DNA from: Sphagnum compactum
Taxonomy: Eukaryota; Bryophyta; Sphagnopsida; Sphagnales
Length of the DNA stretch: 64,000 nt
Direction of reading: 5' to 3'
Assembly: GCA_965153455.1 (NCBI GenBank)
Contig: OZ234493.1
Location: 22,868,213 to 22,932,212, forward strand
The notes under the pieces are model-generated. The model was not told where the DNA came from. It was given only the letters and a program-made list of their open reading frames with translations, and made no database searches. Both the position numbers and the translations under genes were made by a program. Shown one piece after another: positions 1-12,640 of the stretch (the first letter of the stretch is position 1; every line of letters begins with the position of its first letter).

Positions 1-1694
1 CGCGTGGATCAGGAGGAGGAGGAGGAGGAGGGCAATGCGAGTTATTCTTACTCGGTCACTATCCCGAAGTCGAAAACTACTGTATTCCAGTTATCTGTCC
101 GATACGTGTCATGCGGCGCGTCTTTTCGGTTGGCGTCCAACATATTGAGCTGCACGTACGATGTGCTGCACAACCCTGTTCTGCGTGTTTGCTCTCGCCA
201 TGATGTCGCCAACTACATCAGAGTTGTGTGTGTTGTCAACTTGCAACGCATTGCTCGCCATCTGCGTCGTGCATGGGCATTTTCAATTGCGCTGGACTCT
301 GCAACTCATCAAAGCACCTCGTATCTTGATGTGCGCTTTCGAATCTTCATGTCGGCCTTCTATAACATTGTTAACCTACATGCTGTTGCGCTTCCAATAT
401 TCGATTAGCACACTGGCGAGGTCATGTTCCAGATGGTTGTATCTTTCTTAGACGTTCTTCGCCCCGGTTGGAAGGTTCATCTACTTGGTGTGTTTTCTGA
501 TGGAGCCCGCAACATGACTGGCCGTGTTTCTGGTGTTGTCACTCGCCTCAGCAACGCGATGCACACCGAGTGCCCTCTGACTCGAGTTTGGTGTGGAGTG
601 CATCAATTAGATCTCGTTATGGAACACATTATGGACACCATCATGAAGGAGCGCTTTTTTACTGTCATGACCGGATTTATCACCCACTTGACACGGCAGC
701 TAAATCTAATCACGGATATGAAGACAACGTGCCCTCGTGTCGTCAATCGTTGGCTATCCACGGAGAAGGTCATTAAGTGGTTCAAGATTCATCGGCCATA
801 GTTGCTTGCGCATATCGAGTCTAAGCAGCCACCTTCCACTCCACCTCGCCTATGGTGGGTGTCTTTGCTTGCCATGCATCACTTTACCTCGAGGACGACA
901 ATCACGTTTCGCACGATTCAGGGATTGACGACGCTGTTGGATCAACAGCAAGCTGCCCTGGTTGGTTTCGTCGCCTCTCTCATGGAGGATGTTGGCGTCA
1001 CTGGGCCGCTCTCTGTTGAAGCGATTGCGAATCTCGACGCATCGAGTCACGTCATCAGCGACCGCTATGCAGTTCCATTGTCTTCTGTCTGTGAGTTCGT
1101 CAACGGCCTGGCTTCCTGGGTTGATTCTATTGTTGACGAAGCCGATGAAGGCCAGCGGAGCGAGCTCTTCAACGACATCGCTTATGTTTATGTCACTGCC
1201 TGCGATCGTATCTCCGAGCTATCTGCCTATCGCGATGAAAACAACAACCCGCTGGCCGATCCGTCTTCCTTCCCACCAGTGTTACCGCACGAGCTCGTCA
1301 AACTATCCGCTGCCGAGTTTATTTGCAAGATGCGCCGTTACAGATACCGATTGGAGCAGCGTTATTCGAGTGAGCATATTGACATTATCGCCGACGAACA
1401 CAAGCAGCTGCTCCATGCTTACCGGACTGAGCAAGTCCTCCAGCAGAGCATCGATGCGCTGTCTAGTCAATCAGCCTTCAGGATGGTTGGAGTCTACTCG
1501 GTCGCCGATTCCCGAACCTGATGGAGTTCTGTGGTGTGATTGCGACCCTGTTTCCTGAGACCAGCACGGTTGAGTCTGACTTCTCGATTCTGCATTGGGA
1601 GAAGGATGCATTTCGCAAGAGCCTGTCATACTTCGGGTTGGAGGGCGTGCTGCAGGCGAAACAGTGGATGTTCATTGAGCAATTCAAGCCCTGA
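1..1694 (+). pseudogene. hAT-family transposase remnant, 5' end outside window
   Basis: One reading frame (frame 1) runs from the window edge to about 1490 and looks like a hAT transposase core. It begins with an acidic Glu run, then has a block with ATHQSTSYLDVRFRIF, then LGVFSDGARNMTGR, then a VWCGVHQLDLV block typical of the RNase-H-like catalytic region. The conserved C-terminal dimerisation segment (TVESDFSILHWEKDAFRKSL) is present at about 1503-1694 but in frame 3. The gene is broken by TAG stops at 406-408 and 799-801 and by a frameshift near 1490. An AATAAA lies at 1742. Base composition is visibly more GC-rich than the AT-rich DNA that follows, as expected for a transferred or recently inserted element. 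Family assignment is firm; inactivity is inferred from the three lesions. Confidence 0.85.
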
Positions 1695-2399
1695 TTTGCA
1701 TTCATTGAGCAGTTCGAGCCCTGATTGGCACTCTAAACGCTTAATAAAGCTTACATTGACACACCGCCTAAACTAAGGTCTCTCGATGCGACTAAATCAA
1801 GCTAATTTAGGTAATATAGGCGCCCGCCTAAACTAGACAAGCCTGCACATATCCATTTGTGCTTATGATGGGTGCCATAACCATTTTTCGAGAAAATATT
1901 TTCATATTTAGTTTTGTGATATGGATTGGTGACAAAGTCAATCGAGCTGGGTGCACATTTGAGAAGATGTCAAAAGATGAATGTGAATTTTTTACAACCA
2001 AATTAAGATGAATCATCTCACCTAGTTGATAGGGGCAAAATCCCGTGAAACTACTATATTTTATAATGATTCTCAACAAAAAGACACGGATGAGAACCCA
2101 TCCACAAGAAGTACAAGGCAAAGAAAATCCCAGAAACATTTGTCACAAAAGCACATAATAATTAGGACACCACTAATACACTCGGAAAATAGAGACCATA
2201 ACATTAGAAAGATATCATCTACCACAAATCAACTAGTGATGGAGGTACACTAGATGGACGTACAGTAGCTGCGATGTGTGGAAGAAATGAAGAATGCCTC
2301 CTAAGTGCGACAGCATGCTGTAAAATTGCTATGGCCTACGCATGCTAGAAGGTAGAGTTGCAAATTATATATATTAAAGGACGTCATGAAGCTTCCCCT

Positions 2400-2472
2400 T
2401 AATCCGTCCCGTCATCCATCCCATCATCCAACCGGACGGACATTTCATCCATCCCGTCATCCGTCTATTTAA
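2400..2472. repeat. degenerate CATCC/CCGTC short tandem repeat
   Basis: CCGTCCCGTCATCCATCCC-type words recur several times within about 70 bp, with CCGGACGGAC in the middle giving local dyad symmetry. It is a simple low-copy satellite-like patch with no coding content. Confidence 0.5.
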
Positions 2473-2562
2473 GCCGGATGTATATACATAAACACAAGAA
2501 TGTATGGAGGAAGGTAGTCAGATTAGAAGACCCAAATTTGGTAAAAAATTAGCAGTTTTCAT

Positions 2563-2594
2563 GAAAGAACCTATACTTTAGGGTAGGTTCTTTC
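2563..2594. repeat. perfect 11-bp inverted repeat (hairpin)
   Basis: GAAAGAACCTA at 2563-2573 is followed after 10 bases by its exact reverse complement TAGGTTCTTTC at 2584-2594. A second weaker hairpin (ACCGGTCAAGGGTC with GACCCTTACCCACCGGT) lies near 2707-2745. No gene borders these, so a terminator role is not supported. Confidence 0.6.
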
Positions 2595-5500
2595 ACCCAG
2601 TTATTTGATTCTTTTAGGATCCCGTTTAATGGCACAATCTGGTTCTATGACTTCTGAGCATCCTCAGCTAAGGACAGAACCTGTTAATTTGATACTTTGA
2701 GAGACCACCGGTCAAGGGTCTGTATACCTGACCCTTACCCACCGGTTCTTTCTTTGAAAAAGAGAGATGGCTCAACACTGTATACCAGTCCACTCTCTAA
2801 CAAATTTAAATTCAAACAACCTTCAAGGTTCTTAAAACCTCCCAAAAAACAAATTTTACCATCAGATATTTGTCAAATGGTTTTCTCTGATATCACAACA
2901 GCCAGCTATGTGAAACCAGTTCTTTGATTAGGGTTATATGAATAGAAAAATTAACTAGTTAGTAATTGTCAACAAAACCTAACCTTAACATTAAACTCTA
3001 ACCATAAGCTAAAACCCCAACCCGAGAACTCGCCCTATTTCTCATAATTGGTCACATAATTGGTCACCAAGGTGAAACCATATACTAACTCATTTGAGGT
3101 TCATCCATAACTGAGTAATTAACAGGCATCCAATGGATGGTGTGCTGGTGGGTGCTGGTTCACTGTGGCCCTATGGGTTTCAGATAGCAGCAAGTGGCCA
3201 AACCATTTGGGAAGATGCAAAAGTGGTCCCATGATATGATTATATATTATCACTGAGAGTGTGGTTTCCCACATTCTCAACATTTCTGTGCACCAAATGA
3301 AAAGAGAATCAGGGGCCAGCTGATGAAGAAGAAGTACCACCTACAACCTACCTCATGTGCACTTGGCTTCCTCCGTGCTCCAAGTGTGTGAAGCCAGTGG
3401 TCATAGGTAATGTTGTGTCTTCGCTTGCCTAGTGATGAGTTTTGTCTCCATTTTTGCTCTTGATTGTTATGAATAGAGAGGTACCCACAACTCATGGAGT
3501 TGGTTAGGTACCAAGTTAGTTGAATAGCAGGTTTGTGCAGGGTCTTTGCCGAATAATTATTTAATTTTGAAAATTTGACAAATAAATATTCTCAAATAAA
3601 TCAAAAGATTCTTCATTTTCCTTCACAAAGTTTTTTTTCTAAGTGATTTTTTTATAAAAAATTCAGCATGTTGGAAAAATAATATATTTTGTGTCAAACC
3701 TGCTATTTAACTAGGGTATTTTGTGTAGGTGAAAATGTGAGACTAACACTGCTATGAAAAAACAAAACTTGACAACCAATGAAACAAGGCAGCAGGGAGC
3801 AAAGAGGACCATGTTTTTCTGTCTGGGGAGACAGAGGTGAGGACTGGGACTGATTTCTTGGAGATCATGTTTTGGGTTAGGGGAGAGAGGTCATGTTATA
3901 CGGCTATACTCCCCTTATTGAACTTGGCAGCCTTCTTGATTTGTGTTCTGCATGATTTTTGCATGATTCATGTTTTGTTGTTCTGTGCTCAAAAACAAAT
4001 TGATATGTTCTGTTGTGGCCAAAAGAGGGGTAAATTAGAAACACAAAGCTTTCTTTCAATTGCTGGTACCATTGTCCATAGCGACTGACATCTACTTCTA
4101 AACCCTAAGACTTAGGTGAATCAGAACACTTTGGAATCACTCTCATTGAGCATCCAATGACTAACTTATGGCATTGCTTCACACCTTTACTCGTTGAATC
4201 CCGGAAGTTTTCACAAGGAAAGAATTCCAGTATCACCCCAATCCTTGAAGAACCCAAGATCAACAATTTTCGTCCCAACCTCAAATGATTGAACTGGCTG
4301 CAAATCCCAAACTCAAAGCTCCAATCGAAGCACTCACTTCCACTCATCCCAACTCCCCAATTTCCTCTCACTAGATACAATGCAATGAAGGAAGTTGCTC
4401 ATGAATCCTCTAATATTTTGCATCATTTTCACCACCATCCTATAAGAAGCTTACTACGTAGAATTTTGTATCTCTAACACAACAGAATTGCAGAGAACAA
4501 TACCATGCACCAAGAGCATTCATCTCTCCATGCATTTCAACTTACACTTATTCTACCCTTAGTTACTAAACATACAATTCAGCCATCGAATATTTAGCTC
4601 TTCTTTCGTCATTTTTTAACCAACCACACTCGCTTAGTGGAGCTGCCATCCTTCAAAAATTAACAACTAATCATCCTTATATATTCCAATCCACCAATCG
4701 GAACCTTGATCCCACAAGACATCGTGAAGAACAAAAACCAAAACCACACAACTAGCAAGTTCATCCTCCAAACAAGACGCCCACATTTTCCTTTCTCCAT
4801 GAATGCAAAACTTGCAAGCATAAAACAAAGCAAACACACACACTATTTTGAACAACGCCTGATCGGCGTGCTCATGAACAATCACATTGAACCATCAACC
4901 GCCAGTTTAAAGCAAAAAGTGGTTAACCTTTTTAACTTTAGAGTTCCTTTTTGGTCACACTATAGCTTTTCATGCCATTTGAATCCACCGCCTTAGGGAA
5001 GTAGGATCTAGTTAATACCATTAGTCTACTTCATACCATTTGAAAATGTGTTATTGAATGGGGTTTAAAGGATTTTAGAGGCAAGAGAAAAGAGAAGGAA
5101 CAAGGGAGTTGGTGACCACCTAGATGCTAGTTTAGTGAACTAATGATAATGAACTCTTAATAGTTCCTTGAATTAGATTATAAAACATTTTCAATTCTAT
5201 TTTGCAACTAGTTGTTTTTATGATGATTATGACAATGACTTGCTTATAAGAAAACAAGTTTCCTACCTTTGAACACTTTAAAAATATAACTCATGTAATT
5301 TCTCCATTTGGTCCCATGATCCTTTACAAGCATATGCTTTTCATGGTCCCATAAATTTGACAACAAATGGACATGAAAAGGATATGCACTTTAACCTTCC
5401 ATATGTTTTCATGTAAAAACATCAATCACCATTTGGCCACATTCTACATCATAATTTTGAACCACAAAGGCTCATTTACATGATATTCTTTCCATGAAAC

Positions 5501-5734
5501 AAAATTTTCATGTTCATGTCTCAAATTTGATCTAGTTTGAATGTCTAACTCATCCTTTTATTAAGCGAGGTAATTTTGGATGATGAAAGCTTGCAAATCA
5601 TCAATAAAACCAAACACCCAAAAAAGGGGGGGGCGGATAAGTACAAGATGAAAAGACACGAGTTTTGGCAAATACAAAAACCTCCAAAGAAGGCTAACCA
5701 TTAGGGGAACAAGAACAAATCAAATATCGAAACG

Positions 5735-5759
5735 CCCCCCCCCCTCCCCCCCCCCCCCC
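5735..5759. repeat. poly-C tract
   Basis: About 24 of 25 consecutive bases are C, interrupted by a single T. A shorter G run lies at about 5627-5633. The tract could form an i-motif or G-quadruplex on the opposite strand, and its length may be unreliable for sequencing reasons. Confidence 0.8.
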
Positions 5760-5899
5760 TTCCCTTAAAGTCGTGAAAAGCATATTAAAGGGAAAATGGA
5801 GGAACACCTAAAAAAAACACCTAGCCTAGAAGAACCTTCACCTATAATAACAACACATTTTGAAATAGAAGTCGCATATGTTTGTTGCAATGCCATCAA

Positions 5900-6850
5900 C
5901 AGCTTCTACCTATAAAATGAATGTAAAATTAAAAGAAGAAGGTTTTCAACACCTTTTGTTCACCATGCCATGTTAGCACATTGATGAAAAAACTCGTTGA
6001 CATGTTGATGCAAACACCCAAAGACCTCTAAGGCTAAAAGGGAGAAACATGTCCATTGGATAACAATCACAATGAAAGCTATCCTTAACTTGAATTGTGA
6101 TTGTTGCAACAACCCCACAAAATAAAGTTACCTATGAAACCAAATTTACTTGAATGTGGTTAGCGATGATGACATTAACCAATGTCTAGACACCATCCAC
6201 CAAAACCACAATGTCAACTTGTCGATTAAAAGAGTGAAAAGTAAGCGACAAAAAAATGTGGGTTTATTCACGTAAAACTGAAATCTTGCATCCCTCGCAA
6301 TAAACACAAAAACATCTTACACAACATCATGGAAAATTTTATTCTCCCCACCATGGGTGCAATGAAAAACTTGAATACCATAAGGTCCAAAAGTTGGCCA
6401 CAAATGTAATGTCATAAACCAAAGGCTAAAAGATGGGGGGGGCCAAACTAAAAAGGAAAAGATCGTTGGGTGAACAAATAGTCATGCCCTTGCACCCAAC
6501 CCCGCACAAGATTTCAAACACATTCAATGTGAATTAGAAGGCAAATAAGAGATGATGTTTAAAAAATGGTCATGCAATCTTTTTGAAATATTTCCTAAAG
6601 TCGATTTGCTCCTCTTTGTACCAATTGTTTGAATGAAGTACGCACGTTGCCACCACTAGGGAAGAAGTTCCCGTGTCAACATCAAGTGTGTTTGAAAGGA
6701 TAACAATCTTGTACTACTCATTCCTATTCCTTTCAATAAGAATGGACAAAAGTCCAACAATAAGTTAAAGGTTATGACATGGGTAACTAAACCTAACTCC
6801 TTTGATAGGTCATCAGAACAATGCTCTTTACAAAGATGAGACCTAACCCT
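5900..6850 (-). pseudogene. non-LTR retrotransposon (LINE) C-terminal fragment, decayed
   Basis: Read on the minus strand this stretch aligns by eye with the better preserved fragment at 12.6-13.9 kb. Shared landmarks include the plus-strand words CCCCACCATGGG(T/A)GCAATGAA and ATGGTCATGCAAT. On the minus strand the remains of the Cys/His block that follows plant reverse transcriptases are visible (HCTHGGE followed by FHDVV). Many stops and small indels interrupt every frame. It is an old copy; exact ends are uncertain. Confidence 0.5.
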
Positions 6851-6999
6851 TCACTAAAAATGAAAAGATAAACTTGCCAACAAACTAGGAAAGCCTTTTG
6901 TTTAGTTTCCTTTGCTTTCTCACATTAAGATCTCCCAAATCAAAGGTCCCTTATATATATACAGTAGTGAAAATAATAATATTTAAAAATTTGACATTA

Positions 7000-9840
7000 C
7001 ATTAGATAATGAAACTAGTGGGCTTGAGAGGTCCTTTTAGATTTTGGCATATTTTAGAATTTTTGGCAACTCCAAAAACTACTCGTTTAATGCCTAACCA
7101 TCCTAGGTATTAGGGTATTAGAAAGGTCTCAATGAGTACAATTGTGAAAAGTGATTTCGAATACCATTATAACAAACAAATGCTTGCCAAGAGGAAAATA
7201 AATAGAAAATACCAATGACGAAAAAATATGCATATTTTAATGAATATACAAAAGGAAAATTTGTAAGATTCAACCAACTACAAAAGAAACTAGGATTGGC
7301 AATCAATTGGAAGGATAAATTTACATTGTTTCTTGGGTGCAAGGAGCACAACTTTGACATTTAGATGACATAGTCCTTGAATTTGCACTTTGCAACATGG
7401 GTTCAGATATGAAATGGGAATATGCTTTGCATGGACATCCACCCATAGAACATGAATTTTTGAAGAAGTTGTAGGAATATTATTTGCATATAAGCAACTA
7501 GGGTAGAACAGTTGATGAGCGATCACTTAAGCGCTCAAGGCAGGTTGGATCCAAGGAGAGAGCTTCGTTGGTTTTAGTGTCCAAAAAAAACTTGAACCCC
7601 TCCTATTGACACATCTAACACACTGAAAATCATAAAAATCAAATTAAAATTGAAAAACTTAAGGCTTCCAAAGTCGAGGGTGTCAAGAATTCAAAAAAAC
7701 AAATCACTAAAAACTACAATGCCTAAACCGATCACCCAAAAAATTCCTTGTATGTTGTTCTATTGCTATTAGAGTTCCAAGATGATATCTAGAACTGATG
7801 GTGACGCTCATATAGCACTTTAAATTGTTTTAAATGAACAAGAAATGAGAAAGTTAGAATCTTTGAAAGTAAGAGCGGTCCAAAGAGAAGAAAAAAAAGG
7901 AAAAAAAACATGTTTTATGAGTTGGAAAGCTTATTTTTCTTCTTGTTATCTTTTCATTACTCCTTTTCAGTTGCACTTCAAAAATGATTTCTAGAATTTG
8001 AGGTAACAGCTCCCATAACATTTAAATCACTCAAAATGAAGCATAGATGATGAAGATCTAAAGAAGTTATTGGTGATAGGGGAGTGATCGCTGATGGGCA
8101 GTTGTACCCTAGTTGAAAAGGTAACATGTTGAAAAACTTTCGAAGTCAGGTCACTTGTTACCAAGCTAATAGGTTTCATTCAATCTGATTGCATTATGAT
8201 ATTTGGTGGCTGCAAATCTACATGGTTGGTGATCGGTGTACAGTAATTGTTTGGAGGGAAACAGGTTATTGAAACAACAAGGTAGATTGTGGAATGTTCA
8301 AGAATTTTGCAACTAACGATTCTTGGTTGTGATGCTTAGAAGGCCACTAGCAAAAGATATGGGGTGTGGGAATAGTGGACATATGCAAATTGTCTGGAAA
8401 TACCTAGTCTTGACTCTTAAGAAAACTTGATTCCGGAAGGGCAAATATTACTCATTATAATGGGCTGCAATGTGCCAAAAGGCCTACAAGTACAAGGGAG
8501 TTCCAATATCACCTATATGATAAAAAAATACCATATTGGTGTTTGTTTGTGGGAGTCCTTTGTACTTAGTACTTACACTACATACTTTCTCTGCCCCTTG
8601 TACATGCACATAGAACATAACCCCCCCTTACAAACCTGGTGGGGGAAAATTATGGTGAACAGTAATGAAACTCTTGTTGTACTAAAAATATTTGTTTACA
8701 CTAAAACCAACCTACTTCTTTGCTGGAGTGGCCCTTCATGAGGCAAATTTTGTGGTCAATAAATTCCTCGAAATAATTGAATAGCCTAGCAAGAAAGCTT
8801 TGTGTAGATTTTACAGAGCCCCATTGAGTTTTTCTCCTTCCGAGTAACAATTATGGCCTCACAAGAGGCCTTGAACTAGCCTTGTCTTATTATATGATAT
8901 TTTTTTGATACAGTCAAGAAATCTCCCATATATTATACCTAGTCTCAATTTACAGTTTGTCTGGAAATCTCCCAAGTTTGTTGAATATGTTTTGTTTTTT
9001 AGTGATTTTCTTCCCTCGGAACATCATCCTTGCTATGTTAAGTGAGGTACTGACAATGTCATGGACTTGGACAAACAAAACTCAGGACAAGATGTGAAAG
9101 TAGACTTGGCAAGATGTTAAACACCCCTGTACGAACTTTACGGGGGGTATCACGGTCACTATAGACTTGACAGATGCGCAATGTCAACTGCGTTATCACA
9201 TGGATCCAAAGTGCAGAGATAGCTTGAAAGCTATTCGTATTGGCTCCATGATATGTATAAAACCCACAAGGTCCCCCAAAAAAAAATATTAAATAAATTA
9301 TTCCACTTCCTCATGATGTAAATCTGCCACACTTTTATTCCAACTTGCCAATCATCCTTAAATCTAGGAATGATGCTTTTTCCATGTTTCTCCCACTTCC
9401 TAAAAAGTTCCTTTTGGGCAAGTTGACCCTGGGAGTATGGGACCCTGTTCTTTTAAACAACAATAGCATTCATGATACTAAAAGTGTTGACTTCACATTG
9501 TGTGCAAAATTCGGCATAGCTAGCCAAAAAAAGCCCAAGTCAAGTGACCTTTCTTGTAAAGATCATCAAGTTTTCTAACATATTTGCAGGGCATCGTGTT
9601 GTTCCAAAGCCGACTTTGATCTCCCAGAAATGCCTCATTTTCAAGAGGGGCTCTTCTATCTTACTCACGTATCTCCCATATTTTCACAGGGATCTTTCGT
9701 TTTTATTAGTCATGTCTGTTGTTTATAAGGAAATTTCTTGGATAATCATGTTCGTCAAAACATGAAGAAAAATTATTAATGTCAATTTTTCTCAAGTTGG
9801 TAATACCCTCTGTCAAGGGCTTTACATCATATATATTAAT
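7000..9840. other. AT-rich stretch with no recognisable gene
   Basis: Only short, unconvincing frames occur here. The longest (8427-8741, plus, 104 codons) has no recognisable domain and a composition like random AT-rich sequence. I see no RNA gene or promoter I would defend. Confidence 0.5.
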
Positions 9841-9855
9841 TCAGTAAGTCTGTTT

Positions 9856-10165
9856 GTGACGGAGGTTTTGGGGAGTGGGGGAAGGAGAGGCCGGTGAAGC
9901 AACGGGTGATAGGGCTTGGTAACGGGGCGAGGAGGGGCCAGCATGGGGGGGGGGCCAACACGGGCGAGGGGGGGCCAGCACGGGGGGGGCCAACATGGGC
10001 GAGGGGGGCCAACACGGGGCAGGAAGTTAATTATATATAACAGGAGAACGGGGGGGGGCCAGCACGGGGCGGGAAGTTAATTATATATAACAGGGGAACG
10101 GGGGGGGGGTCGACGGGGTAAAGAACTGGAGTGGGCAATGGGAAGGACCGGGCGGGGGGGTAGCT
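9856..10165. repeat. G-rich minisatellite-like cluster
   Basis: The plus strand carries many runs of 4-10 G separated by CCAGCACGG or CCAACACGG words. Within it, a unit of about 55 bp containing GGAAGTTAATTATATATAAC followed by AGG(A/G)GAACGGGGGGGG occurs twice in tandem, from about 10020 to 10115. The cluster is a GC island inside AT-rich DNA and has strong G-quadruplex potential on the plus strand. No reading frame explains it. Confidence 0.75.
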
Positions 10166-10861
10166 CGACGGGTGCATTATGCACCGGGTTCACACTCGTG
10201 TAAGGTAACACCCTCAGCTGGGCTGTGGGCCTTACCAGAATAAGGGCCCATTCACAAGACAGAGCTGAGGTGGGCCCAATTCCGACTATGCCCACAGCCA
10301 AAGGGCATTGTATGGCATAAAAATTGAGAGATTTTTATTTTTCATTTATTTCTGGTGATACCCATTGTGTATCCTCTGAGTATCATGGGAAAAAACAGCA
10401 CACGGCATTTTGGAAAATGGAATGTCCACATGTGCTAGCATTTCATTTTTCAAAATGGCCTGTAGGTTCTCTACAAGCATGCATCTGTATATACTAAAAA
10501 TCTGGGCAGAGGTTTTTACAATAAGAAGGCCGCCCACTCAGGTCTTTGCCTCGCATGGGCCCTTGGACCTCTCTTGTAATGCATTTGGTGGAGGCCCTTA
10601 CCCTACACTTAATACTCCTAGCCTTTGCATGATAGCCACTACCATATATCATCAGCTTTTATACTAAGCATTAATGCAATCACATTGCAAAATCTTTTCA
10701 AAACTTTTGTGATTTACCTTTTAAAGTTGAAGCTCACACAAATACTTAGAAATGAACCTCGTTAGTGGGGGTCCACATTTCATTATGGTCTAGCAATAAC
10801 ACTTTTTAATATGTATTGAATGGATGAGACTCATTTCAAATAGATTATCATTCAACAAAGT

Positions 10862-11240
10862 TATCCATAAAGTTACCCTCTCTCTCACCCCCTGTCCCTT
10901 CTGCTTTCACCCCCTATCCCCTCTTTCAATGGTATCTGCAAAGTAATCAAATTTTATTAAATCTCAGTATGAAATGCTGAAACTCAGCATTTAATGCACA
11001 AGGTTCGAGAGTAATTATACAGGTAGGAGCAGTAAAAATATATGTAGCAGCAGTGGAGACACTCAGGAAAAAGAAAGAGGGGATGAAACTCAGTTTTCCA
11101 CCAAAATTGGTGGAAATCTTATTTTGGGTCCCAATTATTTCGTTCTGTAAAGTTTCATTCCCAGTTACACATTTGATGCCCCGTTATGCGAAAACTGGCC
11201 GTTCTTGCCCCTTAATCGCCTGACTTTACTGAAAACTTTA
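10862..11240. repeat. dispersed repeat, copy 1
   Basis: This block is clearly homologous to 19822-20190 in the same orientation. Shared landmarks, in order, are TTTCACCCCCTATCCCCTCT, TCAGCATTTAATGCACAAGG, AGAGGGGATGAAACTCAGTT, CATTCCCAGTTAC and AACTGGCCGTTCT. Copies differ by scattered substitutions and small indels. No protein is encoded. It could be a solo LTR or a non-autonomous element; I cannot define the termini. Confidence 0.85.
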
Positions 11241-12640
11241 ACATATGAAACAAATGTGGTGAAATGTTGTTAATATAATTGTTAATGAAATGTATTTGGG
11301 TAACTACCTATACTGATGTATTTGGGTCATCCACCACATGATGCCCATTGGGTAAGGAGGGCCACCTTTCATGAGAAAAAACATAAAAAGGTATTAGCAA
11401 ATTCATGGTGACTCCAAAATGGCTATGAACTTGGCTGAGCAGAAAAAGTGAGTAACCCATCTCAACCATTTCCACCAAGGCTTATTGAAAGGAAAGCACT
11501 TGCTTTATGGCATCTCGGTTGGTGTGCACACTTTTACATAGCGTGTTTGCAAGGTCTCGAAGATGTTTGACAAGATTCCCTAAAATGAACTTCTTTTGCA
11601 GACTAGTTGTCGAGAACTAGTTGTTGAGAAAAGAAATCGATCTGAATTTCATAGGTTCATATGAGTGTTGATCAGGGTATATAGACGACCATCTAGTATC
11701 AAGACTAGGATAGAGGACCTTACCAATGTTGTGAGGGTATGTGATTTGTAGGGTTAGATATGGGGGGTTCAAGTTCATTTGACTTGAACTCAAGTTGACA
11801 CCCTTTTGTTGGAACCAACACAAAGATCAGCCCATGAAACTAGTTTTTGCTAGATTTGGAACTGAAATTAGACACATGAAAAAACATTCTTGAACATAAT
11901 CTTTAGGCAAAAAGTTGATTTAAAAAAATAAATCGATAAGTAAGTTAAGCATTGTAATTAAATATGAAATCTAACCAATTGTTTGTGCCGTATTTATATA
12001 AACCCTTGTTATAATTTATTATAAAATTTTGTACCCATACAATTTCTAGTATTAGGAGTGCGTAATGTGTACATAAAATCAGATTTTTTTATTCAAATGG
12101 GCTTGAAAGTTCTTGAGTTTTAAAAAAATGTGTTAAAATCAAAATTAAAAAGGTTTAAAAATTGAAAGATCCAGGCTCAAATCCCCCACCCCAAGAACCT
12201 TCGAAAACAAGGATTGAATGATGAAACCCTGACAAATTTTATGAAACAAAGCACCCAACATAGGGGGAAAAGAAAAACAAAGAAAGAGGACCCAAGTCCA
12301 AGTCAAAAGTGCAAAAATTTAAAGGGGTCACAGAGGCCCAAAGGAACAAATTATGTTCCAAAGCCCCCACTAATTGCAAGAAGCATGTTGAAGAAGGAAA
12401 GGAAGGGAAATTTGACACTGTAGTAACCCTAGAAAAGCCATCACCTACTACAATGGTGCACTTCAAAATAGAAATGACTCATGCTTTTTACAAGGCTATC
12501 ACCATTCTTTGCTTATAGAAGGCACAAAGAACTGTCAAAGGAAGGTCATGGATACCCTTTGCTAGCCATATCATTGACATGACTTTTGTTTCTATAAATG
12601 CCATTAGCTGATAACAATGATGTGAACCCATTGACAAAAA
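11240..12640. other. AT-rich spacer, no supported gene
   Basis: Frames are short. A lysine-rich plus frame at 12214-12423 lies just before the LINE remnant and has no recognisable domain, so I do not call it a gene. Confidence 0.45.

Larger units (their letters stand above)
1700..5560. other. gene-poor AT-rich stretch
   Basis: I find no convincing gene here. Reading frames are short and unrelated to families I recognise. Just after the hAT remnant, 1795-1835 contains a short palindromic motif (AGGCGCCCGCCT) that could belong to the element's end, but the partner terminus is outside the window. The rest is AT-rich intergenic sequence, probably old transposon debris. Confidence 0.5.

Noticed and set aside
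4105-4885. Minus-strand frames with GSECFDWSFEFGICSQFNHL and a Trp-rich tail
   Set aside because: Briefly considered as a degraded NLR or retroelement end, but no motif holds and stops interrupt.
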